Positions 17,829-27,906 of a stretch of DNA of 64,000 nucleotides are shown one piece after another. Origin of the DNA: Xanthomonas hyacinthi. GTDB lineage: Bacteria > Pseudomonadota > Gammaproteobacteria > Xanthomonadales > Xanthomonadaceae. Every line of letters begins with the position of its first letter. Position 1 is the first letter of the stretch. The position numbers and the translations under genes were made by a program. The notes below the pieces were generated by a model. It saw nothing but the letters and a program-made list of their open reading frames with translations, made no database searches and was not told where the DNA came from. The stretch is from NCBI RefSeq assembly GCF_009769165.1, contig NZ_CP043476.1, positions 310,001-374,000 of the forward strand, in the 5' to 3' direction.

Positions 17829-20348
17829 ATGCCCCGCGTGACCCAGACGAATCCCCCCGTATTGGTCGCCAGCGAACTGGTCCGCGTCAACGTCCAGGCC
17901 CGCGACAAGGCCGACGCCATCGCCCAGGCCGCGCAACTGCTGGTCGCCGCCGGCTGCGTGCCGCCGGCCTACGCGGCCAGCATGCTGCGCCGCGAGGCCC
18001 TGGCCAACACCTTCCTCGGCCATGGCGTGGCGATCCCGCACTGCACCGGCGACGATCGCCACCTGGTCCAGCGCGACGGCATCGCGGTGCTGCAGATCCG
18101 CGACGGCGTGGAGTGGAATCCCGGCCAGACCACCCACCTGGTGGTCGCCATCGCCGCCCAGTCCGACACCCACATCGCCTTGCTGCGGCGCCTGACCCGG
18201 CTGATCCAGGACCAGCCGCGGCTGGACGCGCTGTTCGCCAGCGACGACCCGCAGGCGATCGTCGACGCGCTCAGCCAGGATGCGGTCGCTGCGGCAAGCG
18301 GGAAGCTGGTCGCCGACCTCGGCGAGCGCTTCGACTGGACCGTGGCCTACCCCACCGGCCTGCATGCGCGTCCGGCCACGCGCTGGGTGGAGACCGCGCG
18401 CGGCTTCGCGGCACGGATCCAGGTGCGCGCCGGCGAGCAGATCGGCGATGCCAAGAACCTGGTATCGCTGCTGCAGCTGGGCCTGCATGCCGGCGACACG
18501 GTGACCATCTCGGCCGAGGGCCAGGACGCCGCCGCCGCGCTGGCGCGGCTGCGCAGCGTCATCGACGGCCTGACCGCACAGGAAAAAGCCGACGCGCAGG
18601 CCGCGGCGCAGCGTCGCGCCGCACCGGTCGCCGGCTGGACCCCGCCGCAGGCGCAGCCGGCCATCGTCGGCATCGGCGCCAGCCCCGGCCTGGCGATCGG
18701 CGTGGTGCACAAGCTGGCCGGCAACGACGGTCCGGTGGCGGATGCGCCGGTGCCGCTCAGCGACGGCGGCGCGCTGCTGCACGACGCGCTGCTGCGCACC
18801 CGCCAGCAACTGCAGGCGATCGAGGACGACACCCGGCGCCGGCTCGGTGCCGGCGACGCGGCGATCTTCCGCGCCCAGGCCGAACTGCTCAACGACACCG
18901 ACCTGATCACCCTGGCCTGCCAGCTGATGGTCGAAGGCCACGGCGTGGCCTGGTCCTGGCAGCAGGCGGTCGAGCGCATGGCCAACAAGCTGTCGGCGCT
19001 GGGCAACGCGGTGCTGGCCGGGCGCGCCAGCGACCTGCGCGACGTCGGCCGCCGGGTGCTGACCCAGATCGATCCGAGCCTGGCCAGCGGCAGCCTGGAA
19101 CACCTGCCCGAGCGCCCCTGCATCCTGCTCGCCAGCGACCTGTCGCCGTCGGACACCGCGCACCTGGACACCCGCCGCGTGCTCGGCCTGGCCACCGCGC
19201 TGGGCGGGCCGACCTCGCATACCGCGATCCTGTCGCGCACCCTGGGCCTGCCGGCGCTGGTCGCCGGCGGCGCCGACCTGCTCGACCTGGACGACGGCGC
19301 CACCGTCATCGTCGACGGCAGCAGCGGCCGCCTGTACCTGGCGCCGTCGGACGCCGACCTGGCCTCGGCGCGCGCCTACATCGAGGAACAGCGCCAGCTG
19401 CGCGAGCGCGAGGCCGAGCAGCGCAACCAGCCGGCGCAGACCCAGGACGGCCATCGCGTGGAGATCGGCGCCAACGTCAACCTGCCCGAGCAGGTGCCGC
19501 TGGCGCTGGCGCAGGGCGCCGAGAGCGTGGGCCTGATGCGCACCGAATACCTGTTCCTGGAGCGCGGCAGCACGCCGAGCGAAGACGAGCAATACGACAC
19601 CTACATGGCGATGGCCAAGGCGCTGGACGGACGTTCGCTGATCGTGCGCGCGCTGGACATCGGCGGCGACAAGCAGGTCGCGCACCTGAACCTGCCGCGC
19701 GAGGACAACCCGTTCCTCGGCGTGCGCGGCGCGCGCCTGCTGCTGCGCCGCGCCGACCTGCTGCAGCCGCAGCTGCGCGCGCTGTACCGCGCGGCCAGGG
19801 ACGGTGCCAAGCTGGCGATCATGTTCCCGATGATCACCTCGGCGGCGGAGATCCTCGCGCTGCGCGCCGAGTGCGAGCGCCTGCGCGCGGAGCTGGACGC
19901 GCCCGAGGTGCCGCTGGGGATCATGATCGAAGTGCCGGCCGCGGCGATCCAGGCCGACGCGCTGGCGCGGCATGCCGACTTCTTCTCGATCGGCACCAAC
20001 GACCTGACCCAGTACACGCTGGCGATCGACCGGCAGAACCCGGACCTGGCCGCCGAGGCCGACAGCCTGCACCCGGCGGTGCTGCGCCTGATCCGCACCA
20101 CGGTCGAGGGCGCGGCGCGCCACGGCCGCTGGGTCGGCGTGTGCGGCGGCCTGGCCGGCGATGCGTTCGGCGCGGCGCTGCTGACCGGGCTGGGCGTGCA
20201 CGAACTGTCGATGACCCCCAACGACGTGCCGGCGGTGAAGGCGCGCCTGCGCGGCAGCCGCCTGGACGCGCTGCAGGCGCTGGCGCAGCGGGCGCTGGAC
20301 TGCGAGAGCGCGGCCGACGTGCGGGCGCTGGACGGAGCCGGCGCATGA
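17829..20348 (+). CDS. fruB: Fructose PTS multiphosphoryl transfer protein (EIIA-HPr-EI)
   Basis: An 839-residue fusion that carries phosphate from PEP to the fructose permease. EIIA-Fru comes first (about 10-150), with the phosphorylated His71 in HGVAIPHCT. HPr follows (about 168-250), with His179 in GLHARPA. Enzyme I is last (about 278-830), with His464 in GGPTSHTAILSR, the PEP-binding GLMRTEYLFLERG and the catalytic cysteine in GVCGGLAGD. All phosphorylation sites are intact. The TGA overlaps the fruK ATG (ATGA). It forms an operon with fruK and fruA under the palindromic FruR operator. Confidence 0.97.
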   Translation: MPRVTQTNPPVLVASELVRVNVQARDKADAIAQAAQLLVAAGCVPPAYAASMLRREALANTFLGHGVAIPHCTGDDRHLVQRDGIAVLQIRDGVEWNPGQTTHLVVAIAAQSDTHIALLRRLTRLIQDQPRLDALFASDDPQAIVDALSQDAVAAASGKLVADLGERFDWTVAYPTGLHARPATRWVETARGFAARIQVRAGEQIGDAKNLVSLLQLGLHAGDTVTISAEGQDAAAALARLRSVIDGLTAQEKADAQAAAQRRAAPVAGWTPPQAQPAIVGIGASPGLAIGVVHKLAGNDGPVADAPVPLSDGGALLHDALLRTRQQLQAIEDDTRRRLGAGDAAIFRAQAELLNDTDLITLACQLMVEGHGVAWSWQQAVERMANKLSALGNAVLAGRASDLRDVGRRVLTQIDPSLASGSLEHLPERPCILLASDLSPSDTAHLDTRRVLGLATALGGPTSHTAILSRTLGLPALVAGGADLLDLDDGATVIVDGSSGRLYLAPSDADLASARAYIEEQRQLREREAEQRNQPAQTQDGHRVEIGANVNLPEQVPLALAQGAESVGLMRTEYLFLERGSTPSEDEQYDTYMAMAKALDGRSLIVRALDIGGDKQVAHLNLPREDNPFLGVRGARLLLRRADLLQPQLRALYRAARDGAKLAIMFPMITSAAEILALRAECERLRAELDAPEVPLGIMIEVPAAAIQADALARHADFFSIGTNDLTQYTLAIDRQNPDLAAEADSLHPAVLRLIRTTVEGAARHGRWVGVCGGLAGDAFGAALLTGLGVHELSMTPNDVPAVKARLRGSRLDALQALAQRALDCESAADVRALDGAGA

Positions 20349-21298
20349 GCGTGCAGGCGGTCAGCGTGACCTTGAACCCGGCGCTCGACCTGACCGTGGC
20401 GATCGACCGGCTGCAGCCCGGCCAGGTGCATCGCGCCAGCAGTGCGCACGCCATCGCCGGCGGCAAGGGCATCAATGTCGCCGCCTGCCTGGCCGACGCC
20501 GGCATCGCCAGCGCCGCGCTCGGCGTGCTCGGCGCCGGCAACGCGCACCTGTTCGAGACCCTGTTCGCCGCGCGCGGCATCGACGACCGCTGCCTGCGCG
20601 TGCCCGGCGACACCCGCACCAACCTCAAGCTGGTCGCCGCCGACAGCGGCGCCACCACCGACATCAACCTGCCCGGCCTGCCGCTGGCCGCGGCCGAGCT
20701 GCACGCGGTCGGCGCGCGCCTGGCCGAACTGCTGCGCCCGGGCCTGCCGGTGGTGCTGACCGGCAGCCTGCCGGCCGGCCTGGCCGACGATAGCTGGCGC
20801 GTGCTGCAGGCGCAGGCGGCCGCCGCCGGCGCGCGGGTGCTGCTGGACACCAGCGGCGCACCGCTGCGCGCAGCGTTGGCCGCCCCGCGCGCGCAGCTGC
20901 CGTTCGCGATCAAGCCCAATCGCCACGAACTGGAAGACTGGGCCGGCACGCCGCTGCACGACACCGCCGAGGTAATGGCGGCCGCGCGCGCGCTGCTGGC
21001 CAGCGGCATCGCCCTGGTGGTGGTGTCGCTGGGCAGCGACGGTGCGCTGTTCGTGCGCGGCGAGCAGGCGCTGCTGGCGCACCCGCCGCAGCTGGCCGGC
21101 GGCAGCAGCGTCGGCGCCGGCGATGCGATGGTCGCCGGCCTGGTCGCCGCGCTGCTGGCCGAGGCCGACCTGGCGACCTGCGCGCGCCAGGCCACCGCCT
21201 TCGCCGTAGCCACGCTCGGCAGCGGCGCCGCACGCCGGCTGCCGCGCGACCAGGTCGACGGCATCGCCGCCGCGGTGCGCATCGAGTCGCTGCAATGA
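20345..21298 (+). CDS. fruK: 1-phosphofructokinase
   Basis: A 317-residue PfkB-family kinase that turns fructose 1-phosphate from the PTS into fructose 1,6-bisphosphate. The start [10 protein letters not shown] and the glycine motif [16 protein letters not shown] are typical. The C-terminal signature [17 protein letters not shown] contains the catalytic aspartate. Coupled to fruB by a 4-base overlap. Confidence 0.97.
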   Translation: MSVQAVSVTLNPALDLTVAIDRLQPGQVHRASSAHAIAGGKGINVAACLADAGIASAALGVLGAGNAHLFETLFAARGIDDRCLRVPGDTRTNLKLVAADSGATTDINLPGLPLAAAELHAVGARLAELLRPGLPVVLTGSLPAGLADDSWRVLQAQAAAAGARVLLDTSGAPLRAALAAPRAQLPFAIKPNRHELEDWAGTPLHDTAEVMAAARALLASGIALVVVSLGSDGALFVRGEQALLAHPPQLAGGSSVGAGDAMVAGLVAALLAEADLATCARQATAFAVATLGSGAARRLPRDQVDGIAAAVRIESLQ

Positions 21299-21395
21299 AC
21301 CCCTCGCCGAACCCCATGCCCTCGAACTGCATGTTGTCGAACCGCACGTCGCCGCCCTCGCGCGCGGCGTCCCCCTGCGTCCATCGGGAGCAAGC

Positions 21396-23123
21396 ATGAA
21401 TCCTATCTTCGTGGTGATCGTCGCCGGCGAGCGCAGCACCGAAGCCGTCCTCGCCGCCGAAGCCTTGCGCCATGCGGCCAGCGCGCGCGGCGCGGTGCTG
21501 CACGCCGAGGTGCGTACGCCGCAGGGCGTGATCGCACCGCTGGATCTGGCCGCGGCCGGCAACGCCTATCCGCTGCTGCTGGTCGGCGACGGCGATGCCG
21601 ACAGCGCCCGCTTCGCCGGCGTCGCGCCGCTGCGCGCCAGCCTGGACGCGGTGCTCGACGATGCCAGCAGCGTGCTCGCGCCATTGCTGACTGCAGCCAA
21701 CGCCGCGCCGGCGACGCCCGCCACCACCGCCGCGCCGGCGGACGGCGTCAAGCGCATCGTCGCGGTCACCTCCTGCCCCACCGGCATCGCCCACACCTTC
21801 ATGGCCGCCGAAGGCCTGCAGCAGGCGGCCAAGACCCTGGGCCACCGGATCCGGGTCGAAACGCAGGGCTCGGTCGGTGCGCAGGACACGCTCAGCGACG
21901 CCGAAATCGCCGACGCCGACCTGGTGCTGATCGCCGCCGACCGCGAAGTGGACCTGTCCCGCTTCGGCGGCAAGCGCCTGTACACGAGCGGCACCAAGCC
22001 GGCGATCAACGACGGCCCCGGGCTGATCCGCAAAGCGCTGGCCGAAGCCGGCGTGCACGCGGCCAGCGGCAACGGCGCGGCGCCGGCGAGCAGCGAACGC
22101 GGCAAGTCGGCCGGTCCGTACAAGCACCTGATGACCGGCGTGTCGTTCATGCTGCCGTTCGTCACCGCCGGCGGCCTGCTGATCGCGCTGGCGTTCGCGC
22201 TGGGCGGCATCTACGCCTTCGACGACGCGCACAAGGGCACCCTGGCCTGGTCGCTGTTCCAGATCGGCGCCAAGGCCGGCTTCACCCTGATGGTGCCGGC
22301 GCTGGCCGGCTACATCGCCTACTCCATCGCCGACCGCCCCGGCATCGCCCCGGGCATGATCGGCGGCATGGTCGCGGCCAACCTCGGCGCCGGCTTCATC
22401 GGCGGCATCTTCGCCGGCTTCATCGCCGGCTACGGCGTGGCCGCGTTGAACCGCGCGATCAAGCTGCCGCGCACCCTGGAAGGGCTGAAGCCGGTGCTGA
22501 TCCTGCCGGTGCTGGGCACCTTGCTGGTCGGCCTGACCATGCTGTACGTGGTCGGCCAGCCGGTCGCCGAAGCGCTGGCCTGGCTCACCGACTGGTTGCG
22601 CGGCATGCAGGGCAGCAGCGCGGTGCTGCTGGGCCTGCTGCTGGGCGCGATGATGGCCTTCGACATGGGCGGGCCGGTCAACAAGGCCGCCTATGCGTTT
22701 TCGACCGGCCTGATCGCCAGCCAGGTGTATACGCCGATGGCCGCGGCGATGGTCGCCGGCATGACCCCGCCGCTGGGCATCGCGCTGGCGACCTGGGTGT
22801 TCCGCAACCGCTTCACCCGCGAAGAGCGCGGCACCAGCGCCGCTACCGGCGTGCTCGGCCTGGCCTTCGTCACCGAAGGCGCGATCCCGTATGCGGCGCG
22901 CGACCCGCTGCGCACCATCCCGGCGCTGATGCTGGGTTCGGCGCTGGCCGGCGCGATCTCGATGGCCGCCGGCGCCGAACTGAAGGTGCCGCACGGCGGC
23001 GTGTTCGTGCTGCCGATCCCCAATGCGGTGACCCATCTGGGCATGTACCTGATCGCGCTGCTCGCCGGCACCGTGCTGACCGCACTGGCCCTGCGCGTGC
23101 TGAAGAAGCCGGTCGCCGAATAA
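21396..23123 (+). CDS. fruA: Fructose PTS permease EIIBC
   Basis: A 575-residue inner-membrane permease that imports fructose while phosphorylating it at C1. An N-terminal IIB-like region without the active-site cysteine (about 1-100) precedes the active IIB domain with Cys127 in [12 protein letters not shown]. The IIC membrane domain (about 230-570) has around eight to ten hydrophobic segments and motifs such as [20 protein letters not shown]. The duplicated IIB' arrangement is normal for bacterial FruA. It follows fruK by about 100 bases and belongs to the same operon. Confidence 0.97.
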   Translation: MNPIFVVIVAGERSTEAVLAAEALRHAASARGAVLHAEVRTPQGVIAPLDLAAAGNAYPLLLVGDGDADSARFAGVAPLRASLDAVLDDASSVLAPLLTAANAAPATPATTAAPADGVKRIVAVTSCPTGIAHTFMAAEGLQQAAKTLGHRIRVETQGSVGAQDTLSDAEIADADLVLIAADREVDLSRFGGKRLYTSGTKPAINDGPGLIRKALAEAGVHAASGNGAAPASSERGKSAGPYKHLMTGVSFMLPFVTAGGLLIALAFALGGIYAFDDAHKGTLAWSLFQIGAKAGFTLMVPALAGYIAYSIADRPGIAPGMIGGMVAANLGAGFIGGIFAGFIAGYGVAALNRAIKLPRTLEGLKPVLILPVLGTLLVGLTMLYVVGQPVAEALAWLTDWLRGMQGSSAVLLGLLLGAMMAFDMGGPVNKAAYAFSTGLIASQVYTPMAAAMVAGMTPPLGIALATWVFRNRFTREERGTSAATGVLGLAFVTEGAIPYAARDPLRTIPALMLGSALAGAISMAAGAELKVPHGGVFVLPIPNAVTHLGMYLIALLAGTVLTALALRVLKKPVAE

Positions 23124-23216
23124 GTCCTGCGCCGGCGCGCCGCCGGGGGCGATGTCCCCTCCCCCCGTCGCCCGCGGCGGCGCGCCGGCCTCCATCACAC
23201 CCCAGGAGTCCCTGCC

Positions 23217-24482
23217 ATGTCCCTCCCCCTCACCCGGCGCCTGTCGCTCACCGCCCTGGCGCTCGCCCTGGCGCCGCTGGCCCATGCCCAGGACGCCAGC
23301 GACGCGTTCAAGCTCAAGCTCGCCTACACCGGCGAAGCCGCGGTCTCGCTGGACGGCGGCAAGGAACAGGGCAGCGCCTACGCCGGCCAGCTGATGCTCG
23401 GCAGCGACGTCGACCTGCAGCGGCTGATGGGCTGGAACGGCGCCACGCTGAAGGTCTATGCGATCAACCGCCACGGCACCAACCTGGCCAACAGCGACAT
23501 CGGCAACAGCACCTCGGTGCAGGAAATCTACGGCGGCCAGGGCACGCGCCTGGCCAACTTCACCATCGAGCAGAAGCTGTTCGACGACCGCCTGGAACTG
23601 GAGGCCGGACGCAGCGTGGCCAACATCCATTTCCTCGGCTCGGACCTGTGCGGCTACTTTCAGGGCAACTCGGCCTGCGGCAACCCGACCTTCGTGTTCC
23701 GCACCAGCAACTTCACCTACTGGCCGGTGTCCAGCTGGGCCGCGCACGCCAAGGCCTGGGTGACCCCGACCGTGTACGTGCACGTCGGCGCCTACGAGGT
23801 CAATCCGACCCAGGCCGAGGACGGCGAGCACGGCCTGAACTGGAGCACCCACGACCGCACCGGGGTGATCGCGCCCTACGCGGTCGGCTACAAGACCGAG
23901 GCGGCCAGCGTGCGCTTCCCGGCCATGTACGAACTGGGCGGCTGGCAGGACAATTCCGACTACACCGACCCGCTGACCGACCGCAACGGCACCCCGGCGC
24001 GGCTCAGCGGCCTGGACTACGCCACCCGCAACGGCCGCTCCGGCGCGTTCTTCCGCTTCGAACAGCAGGTCACCCGCCCCGATGCCGACAGCGCGCGCGG
24101 GCTGGTGCTGTTCGGCTCGGTGCTCAAGGGCACCTCCGGGCAGCTGATCGAGGACCACTTCCTGGAGCTGGGCCTGGTCCAGCGCGGCACCTTCGCCAGC
24201 CGCGACCAGGACAACATCGCCCTCGTGGTCACCCAGCAGCGCTACAGCGACGACGCGCTGCAAGACCTGCGCCTGGCCCGCGCCGCGGCCGGCGGCAGCG
24301 GCACCCCGCACAGCGCGCAATACATGATGGAGCTGAGCTACGGCATCCAGGTCACCCCGCAGCTGCGCATCGCGCCGAACCTGCACTACATCGTGCACCC
24401 GGACCAGTTCAACGAGCCTGCGCGCACCCGCGACCTGCCGAATGCGTTGGTCGCCGGCATGCGCGTGGATTGGGCGTTGTAG
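23217..24482 (+). CDS. oprB: Carbohydrate-selective outer-membrane porin
   Basis: A 421-residue OprB-type porin. The signal peptide is cleaved after ...LAPLAHA (residue 24). The rest is a beta-barrel with alternating hydrophobic residues and aromatic girdles, with family blocks DLCGYFQGNSACGNPTF and ELSYGIQVTPQLRIAPNLHY near the C-terminus. It sits 93 bases after fruA on the same strand, so it probably supplies fructose passage across the outer membrane. Confidence 0.93.
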   Translation: MSLPLTRRLSLTALALALAPLAHAQDASDAFKLKLAYTGEAAVSLDGGKEQGSAYAGQLMLGSDVDLQRLMGWNGATLKVYAINRHGTNLANSDIGNSTSVQEIYGGQGTRLANFTIEQKLFDDRLELEAGRSVANIHFLGSDLCGYFQGNSACGNPTFVFRTSNFTYWPVSSWAAHAKAWVTPTVYVHVGAYEVNPTQAEDGEHGLNWSTHDRTGVIAPYAVGYKTEAASVRFPAMYELGGWQDNSDYTDPLTDRNGTPARLSGLDYATRNGRSGAFFRFEQQVTRPDADSARGLVLFGSVLKGTSGQLIEDHFLELGLVQRGTFASRDQDNIALVVTQQRYSDDALQDLRLARAAAGGSGTPHSAQYMMELSYGIQVTPQLRIAPNLHYIVHPDQFNEPARTRDLPNALVAGMRVDWAL

Positions 24483-24484
24483 AG

Positions 24485-24515
24485 CCGGGATTCGGGATTG
24501 GGGATTCGGCATTCG
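24485..24515. repeat. GGGATTC/G heptamer repeat
   Basis: Four consecutive variants of GGGATTC (GGGATTC, GGGATTG, GGGATTC, GGCATTC) directly follow the oprB stop. This is the same style of intergenic heptamer array as at 12931-12958 but with a different unit. Confidence 0.7.
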
Positions 24516-24552
24516 TCGCGCCTGAGCGGATGCCGACGGTAGTAGGCACCCA

Positions 24553-24590
24553 AACGCACGACGCCCCGGCAGGCCGGGGCGTCGTGCGTT
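24553..24590. terminator. Strong hairpin after the fru-oprB operon
   Basis: Two perfectly complementary 18-base arms (AACGCACGACGCCCCGGC and its complement) are separated by AG. There is no run of T afterwards, so this would be a structural or bidirectional terminator between convergent oprB and the cupin gene rather than a classical intrinsic one. Confidence 0.65.
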
Positions 24591-24827
24591 CGGTCCGTGT
24601 CACTCCGCTCGCATACAGATGCACCAGTCCGTCGGCGCATGCGGGAACGAAATCAGGTAGCCGGCGAATCGAGATCCGTTCGATTCCGTGCAAGCGCGCA
24701 TCCCTGGCGCGGGAGCGATGACGTTGCCGGCAAGCACAGGATGCCTGTGGCCGCGCGCCGGCGCGATCGGCCGATGCCGTGTCGTGCCGTCAGAATTCCC
24801 CGACACGCGCCGACAATCGATGGCTGG

Positions 24828-25496
24828 CTAGGGGCTCCCATCCGCCGCAAGCTGCCGCGCGCATAGCCCTTGCGGCTGCCAGGCCTGGGTCAAGGTCGTC
24901 GCCGGCCGGTCGGCGTCGTGGAGGATGAGCGCAAAGCCTTGCCGCGGCACCGTGCCGATCGCCATCAGCAGCATCGGCGGTCCCGCCTCGATCGTCAGGC
25001 TGTTGCCGGGTCCGCGCCCGATCTGGACGCCGGCGGGCGTCTCCAGGCAGGTGTCGCCGCTGACCGCGAAGAAGGCCTCCGGGCCGGAATGGACATGCAA
25101 CGGCGCCGTCGTCCCCGGGGTGAAGACCGAGCGCAGATATTCGGCCGCATAGGTCGACGCCGGCGTCACCGCAAGCGGACCGACCGTGGACACGTGCTCG
25201 CCTCCCTTGGACTGCCATGCGGCCTGCGCGAGGGTGAATAGCCAGATCGAGCCGAATGCCTCCACGACCACGCTGGTCGGGCTGGCGGCAGCCTCGGCGG
25301 ACTGCTTCGACGCAAAGCGATCGAGATGCCAGAACACCGCTTCGGCCGGCAACGCCGGCAGCGGCTTGCGCGCCAGCAGGCACGCCGGACCCGCTTCCTC
25401 CACTGCGCCGCATTGCCGTGTGGTCGCCTGAGCGGCCGCCGCGGAGGAAAACGTCGCCGCCGCAACGGCAACCAGACAGAACAGCATCCCGCGCAT
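24828..25496 (-). CDS. Exported cupin-domain protein
   Basis: A 222-residue protein with an N-terminal signal peptide (MRGMLFCLVAVAAATFSSA, cleavage near the AAAQA). A cupin barrel core follows, with PLHVHSGPEAFFAVSGDTCL and GPGNSLTIEAGPPMLLMAIG. Only two of the usual histidine metal ligands are obvious. It is probably periplasmic. It is divergent from the two-component system that begins 285 bases away. The substrate is unknown. Confidence 0.78.
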   Translation of the reverse strand: MRGMLFCLVAVAAATFSSAAAAQATTRQCGAVEEAGPACLLARKPLPALPAEAVFWHLDRFASKQSAEAAASPTSVVVEAFGSIWLFTLAQAAWQSKGGEHVSTVGPLAVTPASTYAAEYLRSVFTPGTTAPLHVHSGPEAFFAVSGDTCLETPAGVQIGRGPGNSLTIEAGPPMLLMAIGTVPRQGFALILHDADRPATTLTQAWQPQGLCARQLAADGSP

Positions 25497-25780
25497 TGCC
25501 AATCCCCTGGCCGCGAAGCAGATCGGGAGCTTGCGCGCTTCCGGGCCTGCTTTCAACGCCTGCGCGCGTCGATGGGCGGGCTTGCGCGACGGCAGGTGCC
25601 GCCGCGGGATGACCGGGGGAAGCCGCCGACACGCAGGCCGGTCGCACCGGTTCGGCGACGGCCGCGGCGCGCTTGCCGCGCAACCGTCACCGCCGCTACA
25701 TAAACGGATCCCATCGTAACGGCCTCGCCAGCGCCGATTACGACGGTTTTCCAACATCCACGTTGCAAGCATCTCGCGCC

Positions 25781-26488
25781 ATGCGCATCCTGGTTGCCGA
25801 AGACGATACGTCCATTGCCGTTGCGTTGCGCGACTCGCTCGCCGAGTGCGGGCACGTGGTGGACCACGTCAACGACGGCGCCGCCGCCGAGCGCGCGCTC
25901 AGCGCCGAGTCCTACCATCTGCTGGTGCTGGACCTGGGCCTGCCGCGGCGCGATGGCCTGCAGGTGCTGCAGCGCGTACGCGAGCGCCGCGACGAGGTGG
26001 CGGTGCTGGTGGTGACCGCGCGCGACGGCGTGGAAGACCGCATCCGCGCCCTCGACGAGGGCGCCGACGACTACCTGATCAAGCCGTTCGAGCTGTCCGA
26101 GTTCCTGGCCCGCACCCGCGCCCTGCTGCGCCGGCGCAGCAGCGGCGGCATCCCCGAGCTGGCCCTGGGCCAGTTGCGGATCAACCTGGCCGGGCGCCGG
26201 GTGTGGCTGCAGGACGCGCCGCTGGAACTGACCGCGCGCGAGTTCGCGCTGCTGGAAACGCTGCTGCTGCGCAGCGGGCGCGTGGTCAGCCGCGGCCAGC
26301 TCACCGATGCGCTATGCGACTGGCAGCACGAGATCACCGACAACGGCCTGGACATCTCCATGCACCGCCTGCGCCGCAAGCTGCACGGCTCCGGGGTCGG
26401 CATCCGCACCATCCGCGGCCTGGGCTACCTGCTGGAACAATCCCGCGCCGCGGAAACCGCCGCCGCCCGCGACCCGCACGCATCGTGA
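25781..26488 (+). CDS. OmpR-family response regulator of the export operon
   Basis: A 235-residue regulator. The receiver domain (1-115) has acidic residues EDD at 7-9, phospho-acceptor Asp51 in LLVLDLGLP and Lys near 101 in DYLIKPFE. The winged-helix DNA-binding domain (about 130-225) contains LTAREFALLETLLLRSGRVV and TIRGLGYLLE. The GTG of the kinase overlaps its stop. It presumably switches on the following pump genes in answer to an envelope signal. Confidence 0.94.
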   Translation: MRILVAEDDTSIAVALRDSLAECGHVVDHVNDGAAAERALSAESYHLLVLDLGLPRRDGLQVLQRVRERRDEVAVLVVTARDGVEDRIRALDEGADDYLIKPFELSEFLARTRALLRRRSSGGIPELALGQLRINLAGRRVWLQDAPLELTAREFALLETLLLRSGRVVSRGQLTDALCDWQHEITDNGLDISMHRLRRKLHGSGVGIRTIRGLGYLLEQSRAAETAAARDPHAS

Positions 26489-27906
26489 GCGCGGCCGTGG
26501 CAGCCGCGGCGGCGGGCGCCCACGCCCATCCCAGCCTGCGCCGGCGCCTGCTGGCGTTCCTGCTGATCCCGACCGTGCTGCTGATGCTGGTGGTCTCGGC
26601 GCTGTTCTATCTGCTGATGCTCAAGTACGCCAATCATGTCCACGACATGGACCTGAAGGAGGACACGCTGGGCCTGGCCAAGGCGGTCAACGATGCCGGC
26701 GCCAGCCTGCCGCTGCCGCTGCAGGCGCGGCGCCTGCTCGAATACAGCAGCGACGGCCGCGTGTTCTTCGAAGTGCGCAGCCGCGACCACGGCGTGATCA
26801 GCAACAGCGCGCAGCCGATCCCGGCGCACGCCGCCCCGGCCATGCTCGGCCGGGTGCTGCTGCGCGACGAGCGCATGGCCGACGGCACCCCGGTGCGCGT
26901 GGCCAGCCTGATCGTGCCGTCGGCGTGGGAGGCCAACGACCGCCTGACGATCTCGGTGGCCGAGACCCTGGACGACCGCCACCGCCGCGCGCGCGAAATC
27001 CTGATGCTGATGCTGCCGACCGAACTGCTGCTGACCTGCTCGCTGCTGGCGCTGGTCTGGCATGGGGTGCGCGTGGGCCTGCGCCTGCTGCAACCGGCGG
27101 TGCGCCGGCTCGACGACAGCCAGCGCGACCTCAGCCCGGTGTCCGGCCCGGACATCCCGATCGAGGTGCTGCCGCTGACCCAGGCCATCGACGGCCTGCT
27201 CGGCCGGCTCAAGCAGCTGATGGCGCTGCAGGAGCGCTTCGTCGCCGACGCCGCGCACCAGCTGCGCACGCCGCTGGCCGGGCTGAGCATGCACGTGCAG
27301 CGCGCCCAGGCCAGCACCCGCGCGCAGGACACCGCGCAGGCGCTGCAGCACATCCGCCAGCTGACCGACCGCGCGATCCGCAGCTCCACCCAATTGCTGG
27401 CGCTGACCCGCGCGCAGGCGCCGCGCGAGAACATCCGCCCGCTGCTGCCGCTGGACCTGGCCGCGTGGCTGCCGCAGGCGCTGGCCGAGCGCATTCCCGA
27501 CGCGCTGCAAGCCGGGGTCGACCTGGGCTACGACGACGACGAAGACGGCCCGGCCTGGATCGCCGCCGATGCCTGGTCGCTGCGCGAACTGCTCGACAAC
27601 CTGCTCGACAACGCCTTCAAGCACGCCGCCGGCAGCATGGTCACGGTGAGCCTGCGCCGGCTACCGCAGCACCTGCGGCTGGCGATCGACGATGCCGGCG
27701 CAGGGCTGGACGAGGCCTTGCTGCCGCGGCTGGGCGAGCGCTTCTTCCGCGCCCCGGATGCGCCCGAGGGCGGCACCGGGCTGGGCCTGGCGATCGTCGC
27801 CAGCATCGCCGCACGCCACCACGCCACGCTGCGCTACCAGCGCTCGGCGCTGGGCGGCCTGCGCGTGGAGCTGGATCTGCCGGCCAGCGCGGCGCCGCCC
27901 GCATGA
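26485..27906 (+). CDS. Sensor histidine kinase of the export operon
   Basis: A 473-residue inner-membrane kinase that starts at GTG. Two transmembrane helices (about 22-46 and 172-194) enclose a periplasmic sensor loop of ~125 residues. A HAMP-like linker leads to the dimerisation domain with phospho-His258 in DAAHQLRTPLAGL. The ATPase domain has ELLDNLLDNAFKHA and GGTGLGLAIV. Its stop overlaps the ATG of the outer-membrane channel gene (ATGA), so sensor and pump are made together. Confidence 0.94.
   Translation: MSAAVAAAAAGAHAHPSLRRRLLAFLLIPTVLLMLVVSALFYLLMLKYANHVHDMDLKEDTLGLAKAVNDAGASLPLPLQARRLLEYSSDGRVFFEVRSRDHGVISNSAQPIPAHAAPAMLGRVLLRDERMADGTPVRVASLIVPSAWEANDRLTISVAETLDDRHRRAREILMLMLPTELLLTCSLLALVWHGVRVGLRLLQPAVRRLDDSQRDLSPVSGPDIPIEVLPLTQAIDGLLGRLKQLMALQERFVADAAHQLRTPLAGLSMHVQRAQASTRAQDTAQALQHIRQLTDRAIRSSTQLLALTRAQAPRENIRPLLPLDLAAWLPQALAERIPDALQAGVDLGYDDDEDGPAWIAADAWSLRELLDNLLDNAFKHAAGSMVTVSLRRLPQHLRLAIDDAGAGLDEALLPRLGERFFRAPDAPEGGTGLGLAIVASIAARHHATLRYQRSALGGLRVELDLPASAAPPA

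Noticed and set aside
17756..21298. 1180-codon frame overlapping fruB and fruK
   Set aside because: Only its last third is the true fruK frame. The rest is an Arg/Pro/Ala-rich shadow of fruB, whose four phosphorylation motifs lie in a different frame.
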